From positions 1 through 64,000 of the forward strand of contig CAVONS010000009.1 in the NCBI GenBank assembly GCA_963697345.1: DNA of 64,000 nt, given 5' to 3'. The number at the start of each line of letters is the position of its first letter. Within the stretch, counting starts at the first letter, position 1. Made by a program: the position numbers and the translations under genes. Source of the stretch: Prado023 sp963697345 (GTDB lineage Bacteria; Actinomycetota; Actinomycetes; S36-B12; CAIYMF01). The notes beneath the pieces were generated by a model. The model was not told the DNA's origin, did not search any database, and saw only the letters and a list, made by a program, of their open reading frames with translations. Of the stretch, positions 10,662-19,666 are shown piece after piece.

Positions 10662-11048
10662 ATGGCCAAGAAGCGCATCCACCGCCCCGAGGGTTCCCGT
10701 CCCGTCCCCCCGCCGGCAGCCCGGTCCGCGAACCCCCGACCGCGTCCCGTCGAGCCGGCCAGCCGGGATCTGCGTGCGCGATTCGAGGACGCCAGCCGCC
10801 CGATGCTGGGGCGCATGCAGGCGATGCCCACCTTCATCATCCCCGTGCTGCTCGGCGTGCTGTTGTTCCTGGGCCTCACGCTCCCGGCCTCGTGGGCCGG
10901 GCTCCTGCTCGTGGTGATCGCGCTGTTCCTGGGCTGGTTGACCGCGGTGTCATGGCCGGCGATCAGCGCGGGAAGCCGGGCCCTGCGGATCGTGGTCGAT
11001 GTGGCGGTCCTGGCGCTGGGCGTGCTGAAGCTCATGGGCCGCCTCTGA
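10662..11048 (+). CDS. Small two-helix membrane protein
   Basis: 128 residues. A basic, proline-rich N-terminal tail (KKRIHRPEGSRPVPPP...) of about 60 residues is followed by two hydrophobic segments, TFIIPVLLGVLLFLGLTLP and GLLLVVIALFLGWLTAV, then a third weaker stretch IVVDVAVLALGVLKL. Proteins of this layout occur next to glyS and uppS in other actinobacteria; one such family is catalogued as DUF6703, which I suggest without being able to confirm. Function unknown. Converges with uppS, with 23 bases between stops. Confidence 0.75.
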   Translation: MAKKRIHRPEGSRPVPPPAARSANPRPRPVEPASRDLRARFEDASRPMLGRMQAMPTFIIPVLLGVLLFLGLTLPASWAGLLLVVIALFLGWLTAVSWPAISAGSRALRIVVDVAVLALGVLKLMGRL

Positions 11049-11071
11049 CGCAACGCCCCTGGCGTCGGGGC

Positions 11072-11933
11072 TCAGGGCTGCGTCTCGTTGGGCAGCGCAC
11101 CGCCGTAGCGGCGATCCCGCTCGGCGTAGATCTCGCAGGCCCGCCACAGGTCCCGCCGGTCGAAGTCGGGCCAGAGCGTGTCCAGGAACACCATCTCGGC
11201 GTACGCCGACTGCCACAGCAGGAAGTTCGACGTGCGCTGCTCACCGGAGGAGCGAACGAAGAGGTCGACATCGGGCATGTCCGGCTCGTCGAGATACCTG
11301 ACGAAGAGGGCCTCGTCCACGTCCTCCGGGTTCACCACACCTGCGCGCACGTCCAGGGCGATGGCTGCTGCGGCGTCGGCGATCTCCGCACGCCCCCCGT
11401 AGTTGACGCACATCGCCAGGGTCATGACCGAGTTCGACGCGGTCAGCTCCTCTGCCCTCTCCAGCTCGGTGATCACGCTGCTCCACAACCGGGGCCGTCG
11501 ACCCACCCAGCGGATCCGCACGCCCATCTCATGGAGCTGATCACGGCGGCGGCGGATCACGTCGCGGTTGAACCCCATCAGGAAGCGCACCTCGTCCGGG
11601 GAGCGCTTCCAGTTCTCGGTGGAGAACGCGTAGGCGGACAGGTACTCGATCCCGATCTCGAGGGCACCGTTCACGCAGTCGAGCAGCGAGCCCTCCCCCG
11701 CCTCATGACCGGCTGTCCTGGGCAGGCCACGCTCCTTGGCCCATCGCCCGTTGCCGTCCATCACGATCGCCACGTGCTTGGGCATGAACTCCTGCGGGAT
11801 CGCCGGCGGGCCGCGCCCCTGAGGGATGCGGCGTGGGGGCCAGCAGGCCAGCCTGCGAGGAGGGGGCCGATGGGTCGGAGTCCTGAGCGGCTGGTCGGCC
11901 CCGGCGCCACCAGGATCCCGAGCTGTCTGCCAT
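11072..11933 (-). CDS. uppS: Polyprenyl diphosphate synthase (cis-prenyltransferase; one frame slip)
   Basis: Makes the long cis-polyprenyl diphosphate carrier used for cell-wall precursors. Visible: HVAIVMDGNGRWAKERGLPR with the catalytic Asp, GHEAGEGS, YAFSTENWKRS, and the C-terminal DLFVRSSGEQRTSNFLLWQ and DTLWPDF. The conserved upstream segment PPAIPQEF is in frame with the core, but its natural N-terminus (MADSSGSWW... to LLAPTPHPSGAR) is in another frame. A GGG at 11808-11810 (plus strand) should be GG. Correcting it joins them and gives about 286 residues from ATG 11933, which has GAGAGG about 9 bases upstream. Without the correction an internal ATG at 11785 would give 237 residues. 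Confidence 0.92.
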
Positions 11934-12049
11934 GGGATGCATCCTCTCGCCGATCAGCGGCCGTTGCTGGCTGCGACGCGAATCCGTGGGACAGGCTCCG
12001 GCCCCGCCCCGGCCGCGCACATGAGGACCGGAAGCGGGATGCTGGAGCC

Positions 12050-12682
12050 ATGGACGAGGTACCCGATCAGGGCACGGAACCGGCGCCGGCCCCGGAGGCG
12101 CGTCAGCCCGAAGCGCCCAGCAAGGGGCACCCGGTCTGGGCCAACGCCCACCGGGTCACCGACTTCCTCTACGTGGGTGGATCGATCCGCAGTGGGGACG
12201 CCGACCCGGGCACGGTCCTCACCGAGCTGAAGGGCCACGGGCTGACCCACATCCTGGACTGTCGCACCGAGACCTCCGATGAGCGCCTTGTCTCGCAGCT
12301 GGCCCCGGACGTGACCTACCACCAAGCAGGCACCGAGGACGAGGCCGGCGGCACCGCCGAGGGATGGTTCGACAGCGGAGTGAGCTTCGCCCGCGAGGCG
12401 CTGAAGATCCCCGGGACGGTCCTGCTCACGCACTGCGCCCTGGGCCAGGCCCGCGGCCCGTCGATGGCCTACGCCGTGCTGCTCGACCAGGGCTACGAAC
12501 CCGGTGAGGCCCTGCTCATGATCACCCAGGCCCGACCCGAGGCGAAGGCGTCCTATGCCGAGCACGCCCTGGACTGGCACCTCAACCGGACGGGCGCCAC
12601 GGAGATGGAGCGCACTGCCGCCTTCGAGTCGTTGCGGACCGCGCGCGGACACATGGGCGGCTGGCATCATCGGCGATTCTGA
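12050..12682 (+). CDS. Dual-specificity-phosphatase-like protein
   Basis: 210 residues. The active-site signature HCALGQARGPS fits the cysteine phosphatase consensus HCx5R(S/T) loosely; the P-loop is followed by MAYAVLLDQGYEPGEALLMI, typical of the DSP fold. An upstream segment, HRVTDFLYVGGSIRSGD and LTHILDCRTET, resembles the start of DSP domains. The general acid Asp is not obvious. N-terminal 30 residues are acidic and proline-rich, probably disordered. Substrate unknown. Divergent from uppS across about 115 bases and converging with recO with 16 bases between stops. Confidence 0.72.
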   Translation: MDEVPDQGTEPAPAPEARQPEAPSKGHPVWANAHRVTDFLYVGGSIRSGDADPGTVLTELKGHGLTHILDCRTETSDERLVSQLAPDVTYHQAGTEDEAGGTAEGWFDSGVSFAREALKIPGTVLLTHCALGQARGPSMAYAVLLDQGYEPGEALLMITQARPEAKASYAEHALDWHLNRTGATEMERTAAFESLRTARGHMGGWHHRRF

Positions 12683-12698
12683 CGCCCACCGGGGTCCC

Positions 12699-13430
12699 TC
12701 AGGTGCGCTCCACCAGCGGCAGGGACTTCAACTGGCGCTCCAGGTGCCACTGCAGGTAGGCCGACACCAAGCCTGACGCCTCGCGGCGCGTGCGCTCATC
12801 GGAGGCATCGGCCAGCTCCCAGTCGCCGGACAGCAGGGCACCGAGCAGCAGCATGGTCTCCGGTCGTGGGGTCGCCGACCCGGGGATCCGGCAGTCACGG
12901 CACAGGGCGCCGCCACCGGGCAGGCTGAACGACCGGTGTGGTCCCGCCTCCCCGCACCGGGCGCACGCATCGAAGGACGCGGCCCATCCGGCCACAGCCA
13001 GGGATCGGACCAGGTACGCGTCGAGGACCAGACCCGCGGCATGCTCACGCTGGGCCAGCGCCCGCAGCCCGGCGACGAGCAACTGGAACTGGGCCGTGGC
13101 CGGTTCACGCTCCTCAGGGGTAAGCCGCTCGGCTGTCTCGCAGATGGCCTGCGCGGCGGTCCAACGGCTGTAGTCACTGGCCAGATCGGCGCCGAACGAG
13201 AACAGCGACTCCACCTGGGTCACCGAGTCCAGTGACCGCCCGATGTGCATCTGGGCGTCGACCAGGCCCATCGGCTCCAGCCGGGCACCGAACTTGGAGT
13301 TGGTGCGGCGCACGCCGCGGGCGACAGCCCGGACGCGGCCGTGCGTGCGCGTCAGCAGGGTGATGATCCGATCGGCCTCACCGAGCTTGTGCGTGCGCAG
13401 CACGACCCCGGAGTCACGATAGGTCGGCAC
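12699..13430 (-). CDS. recO: DNA repair protein RecO
   Basis: Mediator that helps load RecA onto SSB-coated DNA in the RecF pathway. Visible: OB-fold start MPTYRDSGVVLRTHKLGEADRI, GRVRAVARGVRR, and a zinc-binding set CARCGEAG ... CRDC near residues 155-180, as in actinobacterial RecO. 243 residues, normal. Start is a GTG at 13430. Lies downstream of era in the same orientation, with about 120 bases between. Confidence 0.94.
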   Translation of the reverse strand: MPTYRDSGVVLRTHKLGEADRIITLLTRTHGRVRAVARGVRRTNSKFGARLEPMGLVDAQMHIGRSLDSVTQVESLFSFGADLASDYSRWTAAQAICETAERLTPEEREPATAQFQLLVAGLRALAQREHAAGLVLDAYLVRSLAVAGWAASFDACARCGEAGPHRSFSLPGGGALCRDCRIPGSATPRPETMLLLGALLSGDWELADASDERTRREASGLVSAYLQWHLERQLKSLPLVERT

Positions 13431-13551
13431 TGGCCCATTGTGCTCCGCCCTGGCCGCACCCGTCGGTTGCGCGCGCCGAGCGCTGGGCCGCGGTGCCGCG
13501 ACCGATCACCGGCCGCAGCCGGTGGCCACAAGCGTCGTCCGCAGGCGCGTC

Positions 13552-14482
13552 TCAGAACCCGAGGCGCCGCAGCTGCTTGGGATCTCGCTGCCACTCCTTG
13601 GCGACCTTGACGCGCAGGTCCAGGTAGACCGGCGTGCCCAGCATCGCCTCGATGGCGGCCCGCGAGCGTGTGCCCACGTCACGCAGTCGCGATCCCTTGG
13701 ACCCGATCACGATGGCCTTCTGCGACGGGCGCTCGACGAACAGGCTCGCGTGGATGTCGAGCAGGGGGTGGTTCGCCGGGCGGTCCGGGCGCAGGCCCAT
13801 CTCCTCGACGACGACCGCGATCGAGTGCGGGAGCTCATCGCTGACGCCCTCGAGGGCCGCCTCGCGGATCAGTTCGGCGACCATGATCATCTCGGGCTCG
13901 TCGGTGAGCTCCCCATCGGGGTAGAGCGCTGGCCCGACGGGCAGCGCTGCGGTGAACTCCTCGCAGGACGTCCTCGAGCTGATGGCCGGCTGTCGCCGAC
14001 ACCGGCACGATGGCCGCCCATTCGACGCTGGCAGCGCGGCCGAGCTCCGCCACGGACATGAGCTTGCCGGCCAGGGCGGGACGTGAGATCCGATCGGTCT
14101 TGGTCACGAGCGCGATGACCGGCGTGCGCCGACCACCGCGCGTGGCCGCCGCCAGGCGGTGGGCGATCCGGCGGTCCCCCGGCCCGATCTCCTCGTCGGC
14201 CGGCAGGCACATGGCGATCGCGTCCACCTCGGCCCACTGCTGCTCGACGAGCGCGTTGAGCCGCTCGCCCAGGGTGTTGCGCGGGCGGTGGATGCCGGGG
14301 GTGTCGACCAGCACGATCTGTGCCTCCGGCCGGTGGATCATCCCTCGGATGACCCGCCGCGTGGTCTGCGGCTTGCTCGAGGTGATCGCGACCTTCTGGC
14401 CGACCAGCGCATTGGTCAACGTGGACTTCCCGGCGTTGGGGCGACCCACGATCGCGACGAAGCCGCTGCGGTGCTCGGTCAC
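13552..14482 (-). CDS. era: GTPase Era (one frame slip)
   Basis: Ribosome-maturation GTPase that binds the 3' end of 16S rRNA. Visible: G1 GFVAIVGRPNAGKSTL near residue 8, SSKPQTTRR, G3 LVDTPGIH, G4 VTKTD, then the KH domain (AVVVEEM, IHASLFVERPSQKAIVIGSKGSRL, VYLDLRVKVAKEWQRD). The halves are in different frames: at 13959-13960 a CC (plus strand) should be a single C. Correcting it joins LEDVLRE to FTAALPVGPALYP and the KH part, giving 309 residues. The GTG start at 14482 overlaps the corrected stop of the upstream CBS-domain gene as GTGA. Confidence 0.93.
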
Positions 14483-15850
14483 GCCCGTTCCCCGTCGGAG
14501 TCCGACGATCCGGATCCGGTGCTGCGCGGCGACGTGAGCATCACCCGGTCCGTCGTCGTCCGCATCCGCCGGCTCCCTGACCGGCTCAGCGAGCACCGTG
14601 GTGATCCGGTTGCGCCGACCGACGGCCTGCTCGGCCGTCAGCGTCCAGCCGTCGATCGTGATCGTGGCACCGGGCAGGGCCACCTTGCCCAGGCGCTTGG
14701 CGATCAGGCCGGCCACGGTGTCCACCCCCTCGGCGTCGGAGTCGATGTCGAAGCCGAGCAGCTCGCCCGCGCCCTCCACGTGCATGCGGGCGCTGAGCCG
14801 ATAGGCGCCACCCGACAGCTTCTCGACCTCCGGGATCTCCTGGTCGTACTCGTCGGTGATCTCACCGACGATCTCCTCGAGGACGTCCTCGATCGTGACC
14901 AGGCCGGCCGTGCCGCCGTACTCGTCCACAGCGATCGCCATGTGGACGCGCTGCAGCTGCAGGTCGCGCAACAGGTCGTCGACCAGCTTCGAATCCGGCA
15001 CGAAGGTCGCCTCGCGCATCTGCGAATCGATCCGCTCGCTGGTCTCGGACTCGCGATACTCGAACACCCGGTTGACCACGTCCTTGAGGTAGAAGACACC
15101 CACGACGTCGTCGGGGCCGTCGTCGATGACCGGGATGCGGGAGAACCCCGAGCGCAGGGCCAGCGACAGCGCCTGCCGCAGGGTCTTGTGCCGCTCGATC
15201 CACACCATCTCGGTGCGGGGCACCATCACCTCACGCACGATCGTGTCCCCGAGCTCGAAGACGGAGTGCAGCATCGCGGCCTCATCGTCCTCGATGACCC
15301 GGTCGGCCTCAGCCTGGTCGAGAAGCTCGCGCAGCTCGGCCTGGCTGGCGAACGGCCCCTCGCGGTAGCCGCGTCCGGGCGTCAGCGCATTGCCGATGAG
15401 GATCAGCAGCGATACGAGCGGGCCGAACACGGCCGCGGAACCGCGGGCGAAGCGCGACCATCGCAGGGCGATCCGGTCGGCGTGCTGGCGCCCCAGCGTG
15501 CGGGGCGCGACGCCCAGGGCCACGAACATGACCGCCGTCATGATCAGCAGCGCCAGGAACAACCCCGTCAGAGGCGACCACGACGTGGTGCCCACACACA
15601 GGTAGGTCACCAGGGCGGTGGCCGCCACAGCGAAGAAGGTGTGCAGGAACAGCATCACGTTGACGTAGCGGACCCGATCGTCGATCACCAGCTGCAGCCG
15701 GTCGGTGGCCTTGCTCGGCTTCTCGCGGGCCATCTCCTCCACCCGCGAGCGCGACACACGGCCGATGGCGGTCTCTGCCGCAACCAGCAGGCCCGCCATG
15801 ACGACGAAGACGATGGCCAGCACGAGGACGACGACGTCGGAGTTGTCCAT
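14479..15850 (-). CDS. Hemolysin C/CorC-type CBS-domain membrane protein (one frame slip)
   Basis: N-terminal DUF21/CNNM-type membrane domain (DVVVLVLAIVFVVMAGLLVAA and several further hydrophobic segments to about residue 140), then paired CBS domains (DTIVREVMVPRTEMVW, FSRIPVIDDG, VDEYGGTAGLVTIEDVLEEI) and a C-terminal CorC_HlyC domain (GVDTVAGLI, LPGATITIDGW). The family is tied to Mg/Co efflux. ATG 15850. Read literally the frame runs straight into era as a 700-residue fusion. An extra base at 14550-14551 explains this: in the corrected frame the protein ends TSPRSTGSGSSDSDGERA at a TGA overlapping era's GTG. Corrected length 456 residues. Confidence 0.9.
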
Positions 15851-15851
15851 C

Positions 15852-16307
15852 TCAGCCCCGCCCTCGCCACGCCGCGAGCAGCTGGTCCTGCAGGCCGAAC
15901 ATGCGCGCATGCTCCTCGGGTTCGGCGTGGTCGTGGCCCAGCAGGTGCAGGATCCCGTGGGTGAGCAGCAGCGCGAGCTCGTCGGGAAGTCCATGCCCGG
16001 CCTGCGCGGCCTGCGCAGCAGCCACCTCCGGGCAGATCACCACATCGCCCAGCATGCCCGGTTCCGCCAGCCGCCCGGGCTCCGGCACGCGCAGCTCGTC
16101 CATGGGGAAGCTCAGGACGTCGGTCGGCCCCGGCAGGTCCATCCATCGGACGTGCAGCTCGGTGATCTCAGTCGTGCCGACCAGGGAGATGGCCAGTTCG
16201 GTGTCGGGGTGCAGGCCGAGCTCGTCGAGCAGGTACTCGGCCTGATGCACGAGAGCCGGCCCGTCGACGGATTGCCCGCTGCGGTTGTCGAGGTCGACCT
16301 GGGCCAT
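15852..16307 (-). CDS. ybeY: Endoribonuclease YbeY
   Basis: Metal-dependent RNase in 16S rRNA 3'-end maturation and ribosome quality control. The zinc site HGILHLLGHDH (about residues 116-126) matches the family HGxLHLxGyDH. Also DVLSFPMDE and LGDVVICPEVA. 151 residues, normal. ATG 16307 overlaps the phoH stop by one base (TGATG), and the next gene starts one base after the ybeY stop, so phoH-ybeY-CBS-era is a tight operon. Confidence 0.96.
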   Translation of the reverse strand: MAQVDLDNRSGQSVDGPALVHQAEYLLDELGLHPDTELAISLVGTTEITELHVRWMDLPGPTDVLSFPMDELRVPEPGRLAEPGMLGDVVICPEVAAAQAAQAGHGLPDELALLLTHGILHLLGHDHAEPEEHARMFGLQDQLLAAWRGRG

Positions 16308-17329
16308 CAGCGTCGCCTGACCGGCCGGACGGGCCGATCGGAGTGCGCCATCTTCTCGTCGTAGCGACCGTAGGCCTGGACGATGTCGGTGACCAGGCTG
16401 TGCCGCACGACATCGTGGGCGTTGAGCCGACAGAAGGAGACGTCACGAACACCCTCGAGGATGCCCTGCACGACCTTGAGCCCGGAGTCGGTCCCCCCCG
16501 GCAGGTCCACCTGGGTCACGTCACCGGTGACCACCATCGTGGAGCCGAACCCCAGCCGGGTCAGGAACATCTTCATCTGGTCCGGCGAGGTGTTCTGCGC
16601 CTCGTCGAGGATGACGAACGCATCGTTGAGGGTGCGTCCGCGCATGTAGGCCAGCGGTGCCACCTCGATCGTCCCGGAGGTCAGCAACCGCGGGATGGAG
16701 TCGGGGTCGAGCATGTCGCGCAGGGCGTCGTACAGGGGACGCAGGTACGGGTCGATCTTCTCCGACAGGGTGCCGGGCAGGTACCCCAGTCGCTCGCCGG
16801 CCTCGACCGCCGGGCGGGTCAGCACGATCCGGTTGACCTGCTTGGCCTGCAGCGCCTGAACGGCCTTGGCCACAGCCAGATACGTCTTGCCCGTGCCTGC
16901 CGGGCCGATGCCGAACACGATCGTGTGCTGGTCGATGGCGTCGACGTAGCGCTTCTGGTTCAACGTCTTGGGCCGGATGGTGCGCCCGCGGTTGGACAGG
17001 ATGTTGGCCGTCAGGACATCGACCGGCCGGGTGTCGGGCTCGGCGCGCAGCATGGACAGCGCGCGGCGGGCGACATCCGGGCTCATGCCCTGGCCGGTGC
17101 GCACGATGGAGACGACCTCGTCGAAGAGCTGCTCGACCAGGTGCAGGTCACCGGAACCGCCGGTCAGCGTGATCTGGTTGCCGCGCACATGGATGTCCAT
17201 GGCGGGGAACTCGGCCTCGATCGCGCGCAGGACCTCGTCACCCACGCCGACAACGGCGACCATGTCGAGGCTCGCCGGGACGATGATGGTGTGCTGGATG
17301 CGCTCGGGGCGCACGGTGGATTCAGTCAT
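16307..17329 (-). CDS. phoH: PhoH-family ATPase
   Basis: 340 residues. An N-terminal KH-like part (residues 15-110) precedes a P-loop domain with Walker A GPAGTGKTYLAVAKAV near residue 145, RPAVEAGERLGYLPG, Walker B-type FVILDEAQNTSPDQMKMFLTRLGF and MVVTGDVTQVDLP. Probable RNA-processing ATPase working with YbeY, an inference from conserved adjacency. ATG 17329 follows the HIT gene stop by 23 bases. Confidence 0.94.
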   Translation of the reverse strand: MTESTVRPERIQHTIIVPASLDMVAVVGVGDEVLRAIEAEFPAMDIHVRGNQITLTGGSGDLHLVEQLFDEVVSIVRTGQGMSPDVARRALSMLRAEPDTRPVDVLTANILSNRGRTIRPKTLNQKRYVDAIDQHTIVFGIGPAGTGKTYLAVAKAVQALQAKQVNRIVLTRPAVEAGERLGYLPGTLSEKIDPYLRPLYDALRDMLDPDSIPRLLTSGTIEVAPLAYMRGRTLNDAFVILDEAQNTSPDQMKMFLTRLGFGSTMVVTGDVTQVDLPGGTDSGLKVVQGILEGVRDVSFCRLNAHDVVRHSLVTDIVQAYGRYDEKMAHSDRPVRPVRRR

Positions 17330-17352
17330 GACCCCTCAAGGGTAGGTCCCCA

Positions 17353-17697
17353 TCAGCCGGGGGGCCACGAGTGCAGCCGCCCGCCGAGCACATGAGCGTG
17401 CAGGTGGCCCACCTGCTGGCCGCCGTCGCGACGCGTGTTGATCACGACGCGGTACCCGTCGCCAAGGCCCTCGAGGCCAGCGACATGGGCACATCGGGCG
17501 ATCACGTCGGCGGCGATCGCCGGGTCGAGCGCGACGGCGTCGTCGAGATCGGCGACGTGCTGCTTCGGGATGACCAGGACATGGGTCGGCGATACCGGGT
17601 TGATGTCCCGGAACGCCAGGGTCGTCTCAGTCTCGTCGACGATCGTGGCCGGGATCTCGCCGGCAACGATCCTGCAGAACAGGCAGCTGTCACTCAT
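17353..17697 (-). CDS. HIT-family nucleotide-binding protein
   Basis: Histidine-triad hydrolase/transferase. Visible: start MSDSCLFCRIVAGEIPA, SPTHVLVIPKQHV and the triad GHLHAHVLGG (HxHxH) near residue 102. 114 residues, normal for the HINT-like branch. Sits between rsmE and phoH in the same orientation. Nucleotide substrate not predictable; HINT-type phosphoramidase activity is likely. Confidence 0.93.
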   Translation of the reverse strand: MSDSCLFCRIVAGEIPATIVDETETTLAFRDINPVSPTHVLVIPKQHVADLDDAVALDPAIAADVIARCAHVAGLEGLGDGYRVVINTRRDGGQQVGHLHAHVLGGRLHSWPPG

Positions 17698-17779
17698 GGC
17701 CGCAATACTGCCACCGGCCGGGTGGCCGATGCGCCGGTCGCGGCCGCGGGCCACTGCCCCAGCGCTGGCACGGGAAACC

Positions 17780-18529
17780 TCAGGCCCATCGGTCGGTGGC
17801 GGCCAGGACCACTGCGGCCGCGACAGTCCCGGCCGTCGACGTGCGCAGGACGCTGGGCCCCAGGCGGGCAGCTGTCGCACCTGCGGCCGAGAACCGCTCC
17901 AGCTCGACCGGGCTGACCCCACCCTCGGGCCCCACGATGAGCACGATGTCACCGGCCGTCGGGATCGTGAGGTGGCCGATCGGCGCCCCAGCGTCCTCGT
18001 GCAGGACGACGGCCAGTGCGGCGGAGGCGATCCGCACCTCGACGTCGGCGTGTCCGGCCAGCGCTGACACGGTCGGGAACCAGGGCCGGCGAGCCTGCTT
18101 GCCTGCCGCCCGGGCCGCGCTGGACCACTTCGCGTGTCCGCGCTGCGCCTTCTCCCCCGACCAGCGGGCGATGCAGCGCTCAGCCTGCCAGGGCACGATC
18201 TCATCGACACCCACCTCCGTGAGGGTCTCGACCGCGGTCTCGCCACGCTCGCCCTTGGGGAGCGCCTGCACGACCACGATCCTGGGCTCGGGCCGGGCAA
18301 CGGTGCTGCGACCCACGACGCGGGCGCGCAGGGAGTCTCGACCGGCCGTCGACTCGACGCTCGCGTGCAGGACCGTGCCCTGGCCGTCCGCGAGATCGAT
18401 CTGCTCCCCCACGGTGATGCGCCTGACGGCGACGGCGTGCCTGCCCTCAGGGCCCGACAGCACCACCACGTCCCCGACCTGGGCGCGGGCCACGTCCGAG
18501 CCCTCAGCGAGGAACAGCGCGGCGGTCAT
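17780..18529 (-). CDS. rsmE: 16S rRNA (uracil1498-N3)-methyltransferase
   Basis: SPOUT methyltransferase for 16S rRNA U1498. Visible: N-terminal PUA-like region (LSGPEGRHAVAVRRITVGEQIDL), PKGERGETAVETLTEVGVDEI, and the SAM-binding knot IVLIVGPEGGVSPVELE followed by RLGPSVLRTSTAGTVA. 249 residues. ATG 18529 overlaps the dnaJ stop as ATGA, so translation is probably coupled within hrcA-dnaJ-rsmE. Confidence 0.95.
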   Translation of the reverse strand: MTAALFLAEGSDVARAQVGDVVVLSGPEGRHAVAVRRITVGEQIDLADGQGTVLHASVESTAGRDSLRARVVGRSTVARPEPRIVVVQALPKGERGETAVETLTEVGVDEIVPWQAERCIARWSGEKAQRGHAKWSSAARAAGKQARRPWFPTVSALAGHADVEVRIASAALAVVLHEDAGAPIGHLTIPTAGDIVLIVGPEGGVSPVELERFSAAGATAARLGPSVLRTSTAGTVAAAVVLAATDRWA

Positions 18530-19659
18530 CTGCTGGAGAAGGCGTCGCGCAGGCGGGTGAACAGCCCCTCCTTCTCGGGACGCTGGAAGGTGCCGGTGAC
18601 GTGCTCCTCGCCGCGCTGGCTCGCGAACTCGCGCAGCAGCTCCTCCTGGCGCGAGTCGAGCTTGGTGGGCGTCTGGACGTCGATGTGGACCATCAGGTCA
18701 CCACGCCCGGCGCTGCGCAGGTGCGGGACCCCGCGCGCCTTGAGTGTGACCACGTGCCCGGGCTGGGTCCCGGGGCGGATCTCCACGTCCTCGGAACCGT
18801 CGAGGGTCTCCAGTGGCAGGATCGTACCCAGGGCCGCGACGGTCATCGGCAGCGAGACCGAGCAGTGCAGGTCATCACCGTTGCGCTGGAAGACCGGATG
18901 CGGCCGGGTCGTGACCTCGACGTACAGGTCGCCGGCAGGCCCACCGCCGGGACCGACCTCACCCTCACCGGACAGCTGGATGCGGGTGCCGTCGTCGATG
19001 CCCGCGGGAACCTTCACCTTCAACGTGCGACGGGTGCGGACCCGGCCGTCACCGCTGCACTCGGCGCAGGGGTGCGAGATGACGGTCCCGAAGCCCTGGC
19101 ACTGCGGGCATGGCCGGGAGGTCATCACCTGGCCGAGGAAGGAGCGCTGCACCGACTGGATCTCCCCGCGGCCACGGCACATCGAGCACTCCGTGGGCTC
19201 GTGGCCGGTGGCCGCGCCGGTCCCGGTGCAGGTGGGGCACACGAGCGCGGTGTCGACCTGGATCTCCTTGACCACGCCGAACGCAGCCTCGGCCAGGTCG
19301 ATGGTCACCTTGATCAGGGCGTCCTGGCCGCGGCGCACGCGCGGCTTCGGACCGCGGGTCTGCCCCCCACCGAAGAAGGCGTCCATGATGTCGCCGAAAC
19401 CGAAGCCGGCCTGACCCTGGCCGAACGGGTTGCCACCACCGGGGCTGCGCGGATCTGCGCCGAGGTCATACATCTGGCGCTTCTCCGGATCGGAGAGCAC
19501 CTCGTAGGCCCCGGTCACCTCCTTGAACTTCTCCTGTGTCTCCGGGTCGGGATTCACGTCCGGATGCAGCTCGCGGGCCAGGCGGCGGTAGGCGCGCCGG
19601 ATCTCGTCGGAGCTCGCATCTCGGGCCACGCCGAGAGTGGCGTAGTAGTCGTGTGCCAC
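18526..19659 (-). CDS. dnaJ: Chaperone protein DnaJ (actinobacterial DnaJ2)
   Basis: Hsp40 co-chaperone of DnaK. J domain with DYYATLGVARDASSDEI and HPDV near residue 34, Gly/Phe linker (GGGNPFGQGQAGFGFG), then four zinc-finger repeats CPTCTGTG, CSMCRGRG, CPQCQGFG, CAECSGDG, and the substrate-binding C-terminus. 377 residues, complete. The start lies 7 bases after the hrcA stop. Heat-shock control through the CIRCE upstream of hrcA is expected. Confidence 0.97.
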   Translation of the reverse strand: MAHDYYATLGVARDASSDEIRRAYRRLARELHPDVNPDPETQEKFKEVTGAYEVLSDPEKRQMYDLGADPRSPGGGNPFGQGQAGFGFGDIMDAFFGGGQTRGPKPRVRRGQDALIKVTIDLAEAAFGVVKEIQVDTALVCPTCTGTGAATGHEPTECSMCRGRGEIQSVQRSFLGQVMTSRPCPQCQGFGTVISHPCAECSGDGRVRTRRTLKVKVPAGIDDGTRIQLSGEGEVGPGGGPAGDLYVEVTTRPHPVFQRNGDDLHCSVSLPMTVAALGTILPLETLDGSEDVEIRPGTQPGHVVTLKARGVPHLRSAGRGDLMVHIDVQTPTKLDSRQEELLREFASQRGEEHVTGTFQRPEKEGLFTRLRDAFSSR

Positions 19660-19666
19660 GGGGGTC

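Noticed and set aside
13835..15994. A 719-residue fusion of a CBS-domain transporter-like protein with the GTPase part of Era
   Set aside because: In the alternative frame the CBS protein ends in a TGA that overlaps era's GTG start as GTGA, the coupling style seen throughout the window. One extra base at 14550-14551 explains the apparent fusion.
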